From: Heliocybe sulcata
Taxonomy: Eukaryota; Basidiomycota; Agaricomycetes; Gloeophyllales; Gloeophyllaceae
NCBI GenBank assembly: GCA_004369045.1
Contig: ML213522.1
Location: forward strand, 313,775 to 377,774
Reading direction: 5' to 3'
Length of the DNA: 64,000 nucleotides
Shown here: positions 20,062 through 33,319 of the stretch, one piece after another
Layout: every line of letters begins with the position of its first letter
Position numbering within the stretch: the first letter of the stretch is position 1
Made by a program: the position numbers and the translations under genes
The notes under the pieces: generated by a model
The model's database searches: none
The model's input: the letters and a program-made list of their open reading frames with translations, nothing else
Told to the model about the DNA's origin: nothing

Positions 20062-21011
20062 TGTTCTCAGCCTTTGCACGGAATAGACAGTTAGCTGTGA
20101 AGCTCAGTTAGAGCGGTGCGGTGCGGTGTAACACCATCAGCAAAAGCGGGACTAGGCGGTGTAACACAGCGCGCTAATACGTCCTCGTGCATCACATTAA
20201 AGTGGCTGCAGATCCATAGGTCCATACTGTCCGAACAAAAGGTATATATAGCGCACCACAAATTCAAAAGTCGTATCTGTAAGAGCGAGTCGACGCTGAG
20301 GTGGCTCCGACCGGATTAATGATCATGATCGTGCATGTTAAACTCAGAAGAGAATGCTACCGTATAGGGTACTATACAGCGATGTGATTAGCCTGCATTG
20401 CTGTCAGCTTCACGAGTAGCGAGAAACTAGTACTGTGTGCGAGTGTCATCCATTTCTGCCTTGAATTTTCCATGAGAGATGATTATACGAGACCGGCCAT
20501 TTGTCGACCAGTTCTTTTTCGGTAATCGCAAACATTAGCAGCGCCCCAGTGGTACAGCCGCTCCCGTATAGGTGTCAGTGAACTAACAAACGAAGTGCAG
20601 TTGACGCATAGTTCGAGATTTGCTCGGGAGTTCGAATAGCAAGAAGAAAACCTTTAGGCGACTGGCGTTCGGAGATTCAGGTTGCGGCACGTGGTGGCTG
20701 TGCTTTCTGCGGGGACTCTACCTTGGTCTTGTCCAACTCGACCTGCTACGCACGTGTACTTCGTTGCGACTGTCAGTCCCCCACGAGATCACTCGCATAC
20801 GATGCGGCACAGATGCTTTGACTATACCGATATCTTACAGCTTCCCGGCTTGACAGGGCGCACCTTAGACTATCCTACGGGTCTGTAGCAGACGCTGTGA
20901 GTGCCACTCCTGCGACAATAACATACCGAGATCGCGCTCTAATTTCATAGACATCCATCCACCTTTCTATCTCTACAGTCGTTCGCAACACTTCCGGTCC
21001 CGTTCCCAGAC
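20062..21011. other. Intergenic, nothing recognised
   Basis: About 950 bases between the promoter of the membrane protein gene and the stop of the dehydrogenase gene. A short gtgcggtgcggtgtaacac-like stretch recurs imperfectly around 20113-20165. No gene is supported. Confidence 0.45.
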
Positions 21012-22122
21012 TCATGCGTCCCACGACTTCAACGCATCGTTCCCCGCCTTCTCCCTAATAAGCCTCTCGCTTAACTCCCAGCAGGACCTTATAAGCCACT
21101 TATCATTCGCCTGCGCCGTCTCCTTCCCTAGCTGGCCGGGGTCAGTGAAGTAGTACCCGTTCCAGCCCTTTTCGAGCACCTCGTCGGCGAGAGCGGCATA
21201 TAACGCCGAGTACGATCCCTGCTCGATGTCGCGCCCCACAAGCTTGGAGACGAATGACAGTGTCTGCCCAACCACTCCTGTGTGAAGAGCGTCGAGGCAG
21301 CTCAGATGATGAAAGTATGCAAACTCACTTGTCGTTGTTCTTCTTAATGACATAGTCCAGTAGCCCCTTCGTGTATAGAATCATTGCGAGCTTCGTGCGG
21401 GCGTACCTGCGGGTCGGGTCAAGCGTGTCGTCGTTTATCTCCGCGAGACTCCCAAAGTGCACGTTCGGCGGCGCGGCACGGTGCTGCTCGCTGCTCTCAA
21501 ACACTATACGAGGTGCTGGCGCGTTCGGGAGCTTTGAGGTCTTGCGCATGAGCGGGTACAGGAGGTTAACGATGTAGAAATGGCCCAGGGCGTTCAGCGC
21601 AAAGTGGCGGTCCAGGTTGTCCGCGGACAAACCGAACTGCTCGGCGTTGATACCCGCAGATAGGATAAGCTGTACGTCGCAGCGTGAGTGACGGTCTGCA
21701 TGGTCCTGAGGTTATCAGTGTCGACATCGACTCACTAAGTCCAGCCGCTCTTCCTTCTCGGCAATCTCGCCAAACGTCTTGCGCACGTCCGACATCTTGG
21801 CGATATCGCAGCCGACCCAGTGGATATCGAGCTGGCCGCCCTGGATACCCTCCTCGCGTGCTTCCTTGTTGAACTGCTCAATGGCCGCGGATCCCTGCTC
21901 CTCCTTACGGTTGATCATGATCACCTTGGCCCCGTACTTGGCAAAGGCGCGAGCGACCTCTTTGCCGATGCCGTTGGCGCCTCCGGTGACGATCGCTGTG
22001 CGACCCTTGAGGTCCTCCTGCTCAGGACCGGCAGGACCGATGACGGAGTGAAGAACGCTGCAGAGAGGTAGGAGATAAACGAAGGTGTAAGAGGAGAGAC
22101 CCGAGAGTCCTTACGATTGCAT
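21012..22122 (-). CDS. Short-chain dehydrogenase/reductase
   Basis: NAD(P)-dependent oxidoreductase of the SDR superfamily, of the retinol dehydrogenase/WWOX-like kind common in fungi. A first exon of only 8 bases (22122-22115, ATGCAATC) is followed by an intron and VLHSVIGPAGPEQEDLKG. The nucleotide-binding motif is VTGGANGIGKEVARAFAKYG, a TGxxxGIG fit. VIMINRKEEQGSAAIEQF and WVGCDIAKM follow; the acidic cofactor positions are not conclusive for NAD versus NADP. The next exons give LSAGINAEQFGLS, the structural Asn in HFALNALGHFYIV, IVFESSEQH with the catalytic Ser and YARTKLAMI with the catalytic Tyr and Lys. The C-terminal exon has NGYYFTDPGQLG. About 330 residues, four or five exons, cytosolic. 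Substrate unknown. Confidence 0.85.
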
Positions 22123-23148
22123 TATAATGAGTGATACGTTTCCGCACAATATTTGAGAGTCCTGGTCTAAGAGAGGGTCTGTCCATTATACGAGCTAGGA
22201 CGCGCCGTTATATAGCAACGGTCGGACAGCAAGATGCTTTAGATGCGGGACGCGTCAGTGAGGTCAGTGCATGGCAATGGCGTGTCGATCAATGCCTACT
22301 TTCACATCCAAATCCGTCACTGCTGCTGCTCACCCACCTCTGGCCGGAGATCTGAGAGACGAGCCGTTCTGCACATACTATTCCTTGGGAGCCCTGTCAC
22401 ATGACACGTGACGAGACGCGTCGGTGCTCGGCGCACATAATAAAATTCCACTCTCTCAACGCCGCATTGAATAGTGGCTGTTTTAGTCTTTGCATTGATT
22501 ATTATGTTGCAACCAAGTGTCTGGCACTTAGTATGCTTCAGATCCGTTTATAAAGCCCACCTAGCTCAGGACCCTTCCGTAACGCGCAAAACACGGGACT
22601 GGTTGGTATAAACTGCGGTATGTGATTTACAGAATTGTCAGCCCTTGGCTTGCAGGGTCGGATGGCTGTATACATGGATAAATGTCGACCCCAGAGCAAT
22701 TTCCTTATTAACATTTTAAACATCAGCAAATGGGTGCGTACTTGCCTCAGCACATACAAAACACACTCACGCATTTACCCCATGTACCCTACAGACCTGA
22801 GCTCGGATGTGGAAAGCCTATTCGACTGCCCACCGTCTGCTCCTGCACTGAAGCGCGGTGCTCTGGTATTCCCCTGGACTGGCCCATCGAGAACTTCTCC
22901 GTAACGTACCCTTTCTAAGGCAGAACTTTGCAGGCGGAAGGTTTACTAGGAGTGCGCCGTGTGCTAGAGATACGAGCTTTCGACAAGCTTGAAGGAACCC
23001 TGGCGAAGTCTACAGTTACAGTAGGTTACAGTACCCGAATGCTTCCCGATATATCCGCGAGTCCACGTGGCTGTGTCATGCACACGATCTGATTTGACTC
23101 TTTTTGACGAGATCATTTAGAGCGCGGTCAGAGCGTATTCCTCGAGGC
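22123..23148. other. Divergent intergenic region
   Basis: About 1 kb between the dehydrogenase (-) and exportin-T (+) starts. Short frames near 22635-22904 are not supported. It must hold both promoters. Confidence 0.5.
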
Positions 23149-23154
23149 TATAAA
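23149..23154 (+). promoter_or_regulatory. TATA box of the exportin-T gene
   Basis: TATAAA about 114 bases upstream of the ATG at 23263. Confidence 0.45.
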
Positions 23155-23262
23155 GGCCATCGCCTTGCTTTCTTTCTTCCACTTCTGCACTGTCGCGTCA
23201 ACGAGTGGCCGTCTACTGGCCTTACAAAATCGTGGTTCTGCACCGTTCTTCCCCGTGTCTCA

Positions 23263-26200
23263 ATGGATCAGGAACTTAACCAAGTAGTTCAAGCAATCCT
23301 CATTGCCTCCGAACCGACCCAGTCAACTTTACACCAGCAAGCTTTAGAATATCTCTCTAATATTCAAGAAAATGCGGCCGAAAGCTGGCGTCTGGCCTTG
23401 GCTCTCTTTGTCGACACGACTCCCGATGGCGCACGGAAGCACCCACCGCAAGTGCGGTTCTTTGGGTTGCAGGTTCTGGATGTCTTCTTGGATAACCGGT
23501 GCATGGAGTTGCTTCCTTATATTGGACCCTTTTCCTAACGATTTCATGACGATGACGCGTTCGTTCGCGACTATCCTCCACTGTGCCACAATTGCCACCC
23601 CAGCTTCGAACCACTAGACGAAGAGTCCTTTACGACATTACAGCAGGGACTTGTAGGATACATACAGTCAGAGTATGTGTATGGTCAGGCGGAGGCGAGC
23701 GCACCATGTGAGTTTATTCAATCTGCCTTTGGATTGCGCTGATCGCGTTCCCTTGCAGTCATCCGGAACAAGTTCTCTCACACCATGACTCTCTTCTTCC
23801 TCTGCACTTACGTCGAACAATGGCCATCATTCCTCACGGACCTATTCACCCTCATCCAGCCTTCCGAATCATCCTCGCAATCCTCATTCAACCCTCATGT
23901 CTCCCTATTATTCTTCCATATCATACTCGAGATCTCCGGCGAAGTCGCAGACGCGGTTATCAAGTCAGCGAGACACTGGAATGCGGAACGACATGCGAGG
24001 GATACACGTGTTCGGGACGCCGTGCGAGATCGGGATGCAGCACGTATTAACGAAGCCGTGTTGACGATTGTGGCGAACGGCGCTGACAGGATGAACAAGC
24101 TGCGGAAAGGGGAGCTAAACGTGCCCTCTCCAGATAAGGAGCTTTCCACTGTGGAGGAAGTGGTTGACTGGGGTATCAGGACCTTCGCGTCGTATGTTGG
24201 TGAGTCCCATCAGACTGAATGACGTGCGATGCGCTTCATTGTGCTGTGTAGGGTGGATCGATATCAACTTGACGGTCACACCAACGACCATTCCATTGCT
24301 CTTCTCCCTCCTCTCCGACCCAGCTTTGCCTATCCGGTTAGCGACCTGCGCTGCGTTGACGCGTATCTTATCCAAGGGTCTCAAGGAGCCCTCGGATAAA
24401 CTACAGCTCATCAAGGTCCTGTCGCTGGGCGAGGTTCTGGATGCTCTGGAGACCCGGACACGATCAGAACAAGAGGCTCGAAGCGGGGATACGGACGAAG
24501 GCGAGGAGTCATATCGAGAGGCCCTCGGAAAGCTGTTGAACATCTTGGGCTTGGAGCTGATGAAACTCATCGACGTGAGTGGGTCGGTCTCTGTGAGGCG
24601 TGGAAGTCTGATAAGCTTTCGCAGGAATGCCAACTCGAAGAGATCCGCTCGGAAGCGACGAGGCTGCTCGATCAGTGTCTACCGGTTATGCTTCGTTTTA
24701 TGTCCGATGAATACGATGACACGTCTGCTACTATTTTCCCGATGTTGTCAACCATACTGAGCAGCGTAAGTAATTACCCTCCTATTATACGCCTCTATCT
24801 GACTCCTCGAAAGTACAAAAAAGCGAAGAAGGTGTCCTCGAACCCCATCGATGAATCAAAACGCACATTTCTCACTTCATTGCTACGCGTCATCCTCGAG
24901 AAATTCAAGTGGGACGAATACACGGATGACGACGAACCGGACGAGGACGACAAAGCGGCATTCGAAACATTGCGCAAGGTAGGCATATAATTACGTTTTC
25001 CCGTGCCATCTTTTAAGTCTGACCGGAGCTGAATCCGCATCCCAGGATCTTCGCACCTTCCTGGACGCGGTGCTGGTGATTGACCAGGACCTTGTCACGG
25101 ATGCCGTACGGACACTATCCATCAATACGCTCACCGCCTATAGGAATGGTGCTTCTATCGAATGGACAGATGCTGAGCTTGCCGTGTATCTGATTTATAT
25201 ATATGGCGAGATCAACAAAGGTACGCGTCCGTGTCAGAGCCGTACCCTCATTCTCTGAGCGTTCCTATATGCAGCTGGAGGAAAGGGCAGAGCGGCGTTC
25301 TGTCAAGCACCGTCGATTCCCCGAGGCGAAGATCGGCGGAAGTTTGACTACTCCGAATATCCACTGACGAGTCATGGCGAGATGCTGTACACCATGTCTC
25401 ACTCTGGGATCTCGGCGTACCCTAACAGTGCGGTTGCGATGCAATTCTTTGAGACTGCTGCGAGATACGGCGACTTCTTTAAAGTGCGGAAAGATTGCGT
25501 TCTGCCGGTTCTTGAGGCCATGGTGGATACACGGTGCGTCAAGATTTCGAATGCGGTTCCCCTGACTGTACTAATGATGGTTACTGCTAATAACAGAGGC
25601 CTGCACAATCCAGATTCGTCTGTGCGCTCGCGAGTTTTCTACCTCTTCCACCGCTTTGTCAAGGAAGACAAGCATGAGATCTCCTCTGAAGTCGCCTTGA
25701 GGCTTATCGACAGCATCCGGGATCTTCTGCTCATCCGAGTGGAGCTCCCGCAGCTCGAAGACGAGACGCAGGACATGCTAACCGAAGCTGTCAATAACCC
25801 TGGTATCTTCGACTCGCAGCTGTACCTCTTCGAGACTTCCGGCATTCTGGTATCGCTAATTTCGAAGGCGCCAGAACAGCAGGCGGCGTTGCTGATGTCG
25901 GTTGTCAAGCCTTTATTGGACCAACTGGCGACGAGCTTGCAGGCTGTCAAGGGGCCACAAGATTACGTCCCGATCTTAGAGATCCATCATATCATCATGG
26001 CTTTGGGGAATATTGCGAAGGGGTTCCCGGACTACCCGTCGGAGATCCATGAGGACTATAATCCACCTCCTCTGGATGTTTTCAAGGAAGTTGCCCAGGC
26101 TATCTTGACATCTCTGAATGCTATGAACGTCTTCAAGGTTGTTCGAGACGCAGTAAGTACACACTTGGACAACCTGAACTTGTTGATCGTTCTGAATGAG

Positions 26201-27193
26201 CGTTAGACACGTTTCGCGTTTGCGAGAATTATTGCTACCACGGGACCAAACGTGACGAGCTTCATCCCCCCACTCATGGCGAACCTCTTAGCACACTTCG
26301 AACTATCCGAGCTCGTGGACTTCATGAACTTCATTGGTCTTCTTGTTCACAAGCTACAGGTACTTGACATGCTTTGTCTGGACTGGAATATATGCTCACT
26401 GTCCAACAGCTTGAAATCTTCGATGTTTTGGACCAGCTGATTGGCCCTCTGAGCGAACGCATAATGGAGGTCCTGTCGCAACCTGTCACCGGCACCGACG
26501 ACCAGGTGGCGCAAACTGACACCAAGAGGGCCTACCTCAACCTACTCAATACCATCGTAGCGTCCTCTGTCCACGGTGTGTTCATCTCAGAAAGTGAGTG
26601 TTTGGTGGTATGCCTTTGCCATCATCCTTCCGGATCTAACTTTATTACAGGGAACAGGCGTCGCTTCCAGGACCTACTTGAGAATATGGAGCGCATAGCC
26701 ACGGACGTGTCAGATCCCAGCGGTGCGAAGGCAGCCTTCAACTTCCTTGGGCGGTGCATCGGCGTCTGGGGCGGACAACCCGCGCAAGTGAATGGGAATG
26801 GAAGTGCGGATGCCCGAGTCGAGAGCTTGCCCGGTATCGATGGCTTCATATATCAACAACTTGTGCCGCTTGCTTTCAAGGTCTTAGCGTTGCCGAACTT
26901 GAACATCAAGGACGGACAGATCCTTGTGGTGATTCAATTGTTTTAGCCCTTAATGAGAGCCATAGCTCATTCTATCCTCGCAGGTCCTTCACGAAATTGC
27001 AAACTTCCTACAGATCGTCTGCAAGGCGAGAGGTCAGGAAGCATATGACTTCTTCACGACGGTGTTCCTTCCCGCTCAGGGCTGGCCACAAGACATGACT
27101 GTCGATTTTGCGACGAAACTCAGGGACTTTGACAGCAAGAATTTCCGAAAGTACTTTGTAGACTTAGTGCGCACCTCTCGTGCAGGCTCATAA
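23263..27193 (+). CDS. LOS1: Exportin-T (tRNA nuclear export receptor)
   Basis: Karyopherin-beta that carries mature tRNA out of the nucleus with Ran-GTP (Xpo-t/Los1). The ATG at 23263 begins MDQELNQVVQAILIASEPTQ followed by HEAT-type helices (TLHQQALEYLSNIQENAAES, VRFFGLQVLDVFLDN). The segment FIRNKFSHTMTLFFLCTYVE then WPSFLTDLFTLIQP is the characteristic exportin-T region after the importin-beta N-terminal domain. Later exons read NVTSFIPPLMANLLAHFELS, ELVDFMNFIGLLVHKLQ and QAYLN-like HEAT repeats, ending FDSKNFRKYFVDLVRTSRAG, which fits the conserved C-terminus. About a dozen exons with short GT-AG introns, roughly 1,050-1,080 residues, normal for the family. The cullin-3 gene follows on the same strand after 335 bases. 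Confidence 0.9.
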
Positions 27194-27528
27194 TGTATGC
27201 ATTTCCAATGCATGTCTCCCGTCGCGTCCGTGTTGCTCTTCATTTATCTGCACATCTGTCAGCCCATAATTCCCTCGCATTAGCAGTACTTACATTCATG
27301 TCTCCACATATCGATTGTAGCTTTGCATCTGTTCCTGTAGTCGTACCTTTAGCACCAGAGGTTGAGAAGATCGTATTCGTAATTGATGCGACGTTGTTTG
27401 GCAAAAGCTTTGGAATTCAACAAGGACAAGCAAGCTACAATAAACTGCGAGCACGCGTGAAGTCATGCATACGCGGTGGCGCTAAACTGGTACTGCGTGA
27501 ATCCGTCTGCACCCTGACCGCATCCACT
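27194..27528. other. Intergenic between exportin-T and cullin-3
   Basis: 335 bases; holds the exportin 3' end and the cullin promoter and leader. The 120-codon frame covering it (27193-27555) is not supported. Confidence 0.5.
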
Positions 27529-30512
27529 ATGGCAGCAGGTATGCCAAAATTCTGAACCCTCGTATCTCTGTTTCTAACGCTATTGCAGTTCCTAGGCGCG
27601 GCAAGCCCAAAATCGTGAGTGTACGCGCACGGTGTTGCCACAGATAGCTCATTGTGCTCGACGGATAGAAACCTCCTAAGAGAGTGAGCATGTTCAGTTA
27701 TTGCCCGACTGCTCCTATTGACACAAGCGTTCCACTGGCAGCATGGTCCAGAAGTTTCTATTGATGACACATGGTCAAAGTTGGCCAACAATATCCGTGA
27801 AATCCACAACCACAATGCCTCCAACCTTTCCTTTGAAGAGAACTACCGTTTCGCGTATAACATGGTCCTACATAAGCATGGGGATTCGCTTTACAGGGAA
27901 ACAAAGAAGCTCGTAGGCGAGAACCTGGACAGACTCGCCAGGGAGCAAGTGATACCCGCGTTCCCGACTGGAAGGAGTGACGACCCCGTGCATCGGAGTC
28001 AGGAAGGCGAGAGACTGCTGAAGGCTTTGCGAAATGTGTGGGATGATCACATCTCAAGTATGTCCAAACTGAGTGATATACTGAAGTATATGGTGAGCTG
28101 ATTGTCACTCACACCGTCCTTGACACGTTGACTTGTCCCTCCGCAGGACCGCGTGTACACCGACACGGCCCAAGTGCCCAAGATCTTCGATGCTGGCTTA
28201 GAGCTCTTCTTAAAGCACATCATTCGTCCGCCCATAGCAGATCACATCATCACGACCGTCCTGGACCTCATCCACATCGAGCGTGACGGGTATGTGATCA
28301 ACCGTTCGGCCGTTAAGGGCTGCGTGGATGTTTTGCAACAGCTGAGTCCGGAAAAGGATGGCCCGTCGGTGTACAAACAAGACTTAGAGCCTGCCGTCTT
28401 GCGCGAGAGTGACACTTACTATAGGGAAGAGGGTATGAAGCTGCTAGATACGTGCGACGCACCCGAGTATCTGCGAAGGGTGCGCAAACCTCTTGTTTTG
28501 TGTCCAGTTCGCTGACTGTCATAAGGTCGAGGCACGGTTCGAGTCTGAAGAATCTCGGACCCACCACTACCTTTCGTCGCATACCGCCGTACCCCTCCGC
28601 CGTATTCTCGAGAAGCATCTCCTCACTGCCAACCTGCAACCCGTCATATCTATGTCGAACTCTGGCCTCGATGTCATGATCGATCTGAGCAAATACGACG
28701 ACCTGGCACGCCTATATCGCATGTTTATCATCGTCCCACAAGGCCGCCCAACACTGCGAAAGGCTCTCAAGGAGTCTATCAATCGGAGGGGACAGGAGGT
28801 TAACTTGGGCAGCACGGCGGACATAGATGCCAATTTAGCAGATCCTGATGAAGACCTCGGGGGAAAGGGGAAGGGCAAAGCGCGCCCTCAAGCGGGCTCA
28901 CAGACCCTCACCCTTGCCTTGAAGTGGGTTCAAGATGTTCTGGAACTGAAGGACACGTTCGATCAGATCTGGAAGCGCTCCTTGCAGAGCGATCGTGACC
29001 TCGAGAGCGGGATCAATGAGGTGTGTCTTATTGACTGTGATTGTACGCGAGGTCTTACATCTGGTAGGCCTTCGAGTCGTTCATCAACCGGAATGAGAAG
29101 GCGCCTGAATTCATCTCCCTGTCCATTGACGAGAACCTCAAGAAAGGTCTCAAAGGGGTATGTTCTTCGATGTTCGATGGTACCCTGTCCAGTGTGTCTA
29201 ACTTATATGTTAGAAATCTGATAACGAAGTTGAGGTGGTCTTGGACAAGACTATCACCGTGTTCCGGTACCTCACGGAGAAGGACGTGTTCGAGAGATAC
29301 TACAAAGGTCATCTGGCGAAGCGTCTTCTTACAGGTCGCTCCGTTTCAGACGATGCCGAGCGTGGCATGCTCGCCAAGCTCAAGGTCGAGTGTGGATATC
29401 AGTTCACTCAAAAGCTCGAGGGCATGTTCCACGATATGAAGATATCAACGGAAACCATGCAGGCATATCGAGACAAAATTTCCCAGAGTGCTGTATGTCA
29501 CGTCTACATGCTGCATTCTGGTCGAAAAGTAATCCGTTGTGTAAGTTACAGGCACCCTCAATCGAGATATCCGTCACGGTTATGACATCTACGTTCTGGC
29601 CGATGTCCCACCTCGATGCCTCCTGCAATCTTCCAGATGACCTCTTACGGGCATGCAAGTCGTTCGAGCAATTCTATCTCTCCCGTCATTCAGGCCGCCG
29701 CTTGACGTGGCAGCCTTCCCTCGGCAACGCGGATGTACGGGTGTCATTCAAGGCGAGGAAGCACGAGTTGAACGTATCGACCTTCGCGCTCGTCATTCTC
29801 ATGCTGTTCGAAGATATTGATGAAGGCGAGTTCCTGACGTACGAGGTTAGCTGACGTGTGTCCTCTGCGGAACCCACTCTTACCGGATACTCGCCTTTGC
29901 AGGAGATCAAGTCTGCCAGCGGTATTCCTGATCAGGAGCTACGACGGCACCTCCAGTCTCTGGCGTGCGCCAAGTGGAAGGTTTTGAAAAAGCATCCACC
30001 AGGACGTGACGTCAACCCAGATGACTCCTTCTCGTTCAATGCAGACTTTACGTCAAATCTGCAAAAGATCAAGATCAGCACAGTAGCGGCCAAGGTTGAA
30101 ACAAATGAGGAGAGGAAGGAGACGCGTGATCGAGTGGAAGAGGAGCGTAGGCATCAAACGGAGGTCTGTTGCGGCATCTTTATATCTCTTGCTGGTCTTG
30201 CTTATCGGTCGCGATCAGGCATGCATTGTCCGGATTATGAAGGATCGCAAGCATATGACACACATTGATTTGGTGAACGAGGTTACGAGGCAGCTAGCCA
30301 GCCGATTCCAGCCGAACCCTCTCAACATCAAGAAACGTATCGAAGGTCTTATCGAAGTAAGTCACTATCGCAGCCCCTTAGAATTGTGACCAATAGATTT
30401 CTCGTAGCGGGAGTACCTGGAGAGATGCGACGACCGGAAATCATATAATTATATGGTGAGTCGTGACGTCGTTCTGAGTCCTTTCAGTGGACTGATCTTC
30501 GCACAGGCATGA
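27529..30512 (+). CDS. CUL3: Cullin-3, scaffold of BTB-type ubiquitin ligases
   Basis: Scaffold that joins BTB substrate adaptors to the RING protein Rbx1. A 10-base first exon (ATGGCAGCAG, 27529-27538) splices to VPRRGKPKI and then KPPKR. After the acceptor at 27741 comes [20 protein letters not shown], then [20 protein letters not shown] and [13 protein letters not shown], the CUL3 N-terminal signature. Cullin repeats follow ([29 protein letters not shown]). The cullin homology domain has [37 protein letters not shown] and [19 protein letters not shown]. The Nedd8 domain reads [15 protein letters not shown], whose Lys is the expected neddylation site. It ends [16 protein letters not shown], then a last exon of Ala plus stop (30507-30512). 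About 770 residues, many short introns. Confidence 0.92.
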
Positions 30513-30959
30513 GACGTGTCCCCGCGCGATCCAATGTACACTGCATATCCACACTGCATGCATCTGCTGTATTACCGCTGTATCAATCATTATCGCTCGT
30601 TTCCGTCGTTCCGCTTGACTTCATGGGTTCGAAGTGTCTATTGTGTTTCCGCACTTGCTGGGGCCGGCAACCTGGACGATACGGTCTTCAATGATATGAT
30701 TCGAGTAATAACTGGTTTCTACGACGCAGTAGCATCCACATCTTGACAACGATGGCTCTTCTGCATACGCCTCAGGCAGATAGTCTGACACGGGGAAGGT
30801 ATCGTACAAGTGCCAGGCAGTCTTGACGATCCTGATGAAGCTTAGGATCGACGTGCCCGTGTCAACGTTGCTGCAGGCAGCTGAGGCACTGGACGGCTCG
30901 GACTGTCAATTTAGACGCCCGCGACGGAGGCTCAACTTCACATAGCCAAAGAGATATGA
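30513..30959. other. Intergenic after cullin-3, with a repeat fragment
   Basis: About 450 bases without a gene. Bases 30714-30770 (tggtttctacgacgcagtag and following) resemble the part of the minus-strand repeat unit at 34946-35030, so a partial fourth copy may lie here. Confidence 0.4.
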
Positions 30960-31700
30960 CTGAAAAGCTGGATTCCATATCACGTCGTACACGCGAAACA
31001 GCATCTACATATATGATAGATCTTGACATCGACAACTTTTCTGCGCGAGGGCGACGTGAAAGTCAGTCATAGACGCGTTGCCCAGATCTCTTATACAAAC
31101 TTACCAGACACGGCACGCGATGCATACCAAAAGGGCCTGGGTTATTTGATTTTCTAAGACTGGATGAGCGACTTCAAAAGTCGATCACCGCATTATGGTC
31201 GAGACATGCTGATAGCTATGCTGAAGTGACGGACTGTTGTGAGCACCACATCACGATTCCCATGCATAGTCGGAGCTCACCTCGACCGGATCTGTGCGAC
31301 TTTCCGCACAGATCCTTCTCCCCACCCAAGCCTACTCTTCCCGGCATAGCCTACTCTAGTCTAGCGGCATCCCTGCTCTCCGCAAAGGCGCCTCCTGCTG
31401 AAGGCGGCAATACTGCTCCTCGCATTGCAAAGGCTGCGTCGCCTGCTCCTCGCGGAAGCGCGCGCGTAAGAACGGGACTCCTGTCTGACACTCGGCGGCA
31501 GTCAGTGAGGGCGGCAAAGGGTGGTGGACGACGGCTCGCGCCAGTAGCTGTGGTGAAAATCAGACGTTACTCTCTGGAAGAGGTGACACAGCATACCGCG
31601 AACAACGTCGGGGAAGCCTCGCATACGATTCCTATCCTCTTGAGGGGATGGATCGCAGCGGACACGTCCGAAGTGCTTCGAACCCCGCCGAGTGTTTATA
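30960..31700 (-). CDS. Small TATA-led gene of a local family, copy 1 (uncertain)
   Basis: Minus-strand unit with TATAAA at 31700-31695 and ATG at 31624-31622. Exon 1 is 31624-31597 (MRGFPDVVR), then a gtatgc...cag intron, then exon 2 from 31547 to a stop at 31353-31351, together 74 codons. Downstream, blocks shared with the other two copies lie at about 31160-31110 (SNNPGPF...) and, after a gtaagt intron, 31046-30965 (LSMSRSIIYVD). The shared splice junctions and promoter geometry suggest a gene family, but the predicted peptides do not resemble a known protein and the model is weak. A repeated non-coding element is possible. Confidence 0.3.
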
Positions 31701-33258
31701 TGCGCCATCCCATCATTTAGGGCAGGCGGCCCTGAAATTGGATCACGTGACGTTTACGCGACGAATTGTTGCGCCACACTCGTTCGTGGCGGGCCCCAGT
31801 CTTGTCTGCGACCTTTTGTCACGTTGCTTAAATATCCTCCAGGTGAATCAATCTGTTAAAATATTTTCGGCCGCTGTCATGAGTGCGCATGGTATACTGA
31901 CGGTCTCATTGAAGGCAAAACTCGTTCACTGCAAGGTCGATAAAAAACCTTCCAATAGAGTATGAAGATGGCCTGCGTGCATGTGGATTGTTTTGCTATA
32001 TCTACAAGAAGATCTGAAGATGTGGACCTCAGTGGATCAACAATGGCTAGAAGCGGGTCGAGGAGGATCAGCCAGCTCAGTGAACATGGTCCCAGGAGCT
32101 CGAATGCCTTGATGATATGCAGGCATTGGATTAAGTATATCAATCACTGTCTTCACGATGATGTCTACGTCGTGGGTTTGTCTCCCACCATTCTCCGCTG
32201 TTCGGACGACTGCGAGCTGTGGGTTCTCGATCTTGCTTATGCACACTAGGGGCTTGCTACGTTCTACGAGTCTCTATCGCCCCAACAATGCTCCATGCAA
32301 CAGTGCATGTCTCCTCCCAAGTGCTGCGAGCTAGGACACAGATCATCAGGGTCTAGTTAGCATCTTATGGTTGCGAATTCTGCGCAAACTTTCCCGCCGC
32401 GGGCTGCAGACTTCGACACGAGAAGAGGACTGGTCTTATGTCATTTACGCGGTGATGAATGCTAGCACTCGCCATCCCTGACAAACAAGTCGTGGTGAAG
32501 TTCCCGCGAAACAGGTGAGTACAACCCCAAGACGTCCCAGCTGCTCGCCCAGTACGCCCTTGCTCCTCAGCCGCATTACTAAGCCCGGTTCATCGGCGGT
32601 TACTCTGCGGTCATCACCAAGCTGGTTGGGACGGACATGGCTTGGGCGTACACGCAATCTGGCAAGAAGCTTTCACGCTCCGTGCTGTCACTGTTCTCCA
32701 TAAGGAGTGCACCGTCCTTGGGGACATCCGTCTGCCGATCATCATGGTCCGCACGGATGAAATGGTATACTGGTGGACAAGGTGCACGCCGGCAACATCT
32801 GTGCAGTACCTCGCGCTGCGCCGAGGTTCGCTGATCATCCGTTCCCCCCTGGTGCTCGTTGTGAGCTGTCTGTGCTATCAGAAAAATAGGAGGCCCATTC
32901 ATTCGCATGTCTGCTTCCTCACCTAGCTCTGGCGATACCCTAGTAATTCCTGACAAATCGTATCTGCTTGTAGAAGTGGGCGTACCCCGATAAACTTTAA
33001 CGACCGGCTGTGGCTGTGGCGTCATTGGCATGGGCGCCACCGGTCCTCGTGAGATCCCGAATTCCCTACCCTCCAGAACCGTACAAAGCGACCATTAGGA
33101 GGTCCAGAATATTCTGTCAGCGCAGACGCATCCATATTGCCGAACCAGTCGCTCGTATTTCTCTTATGATAGCGACGGCATTATCGACGCGTCATCATTG
33201 ACTCCTTACTAACCTTCGGCTGCCATGCTGACGCGTCGGACTTCATCAGGAGTTCACA
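31701..33258. other. Gene-poor stretch with a possible gene relic
   Basis: About 1.55 kb upstream of the aldo/keto reductase. Around 32520-32690 one plus frame reads EYNPKTSQLLAQYALAPQPHY, a stop, then RFIGGYSAVITKLVGTDMAW, and another frame near 32700-32830 reads LGDIRLPIIMVRTDEMVYWW. These look like pieces of a former coding region but I cannot assign a family or a working model. The rest is unremarkable. Confidence 0.35.
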
Positions 33259-33264
33259 TATAAA
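33259..33264 (+). promoter_or_regulatory. TATA box of the aldo/keto reductase gene
   Basis: TATAAA about 55 bases upstream of the ATG at 33320. Confidence 0.55.
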
Positions 33265-33319
33265 GACGCTGTTCCTGTCCAGCAGGTATCAGCAGTCGGT
33301 CCCTTGATACAGTGATCCA

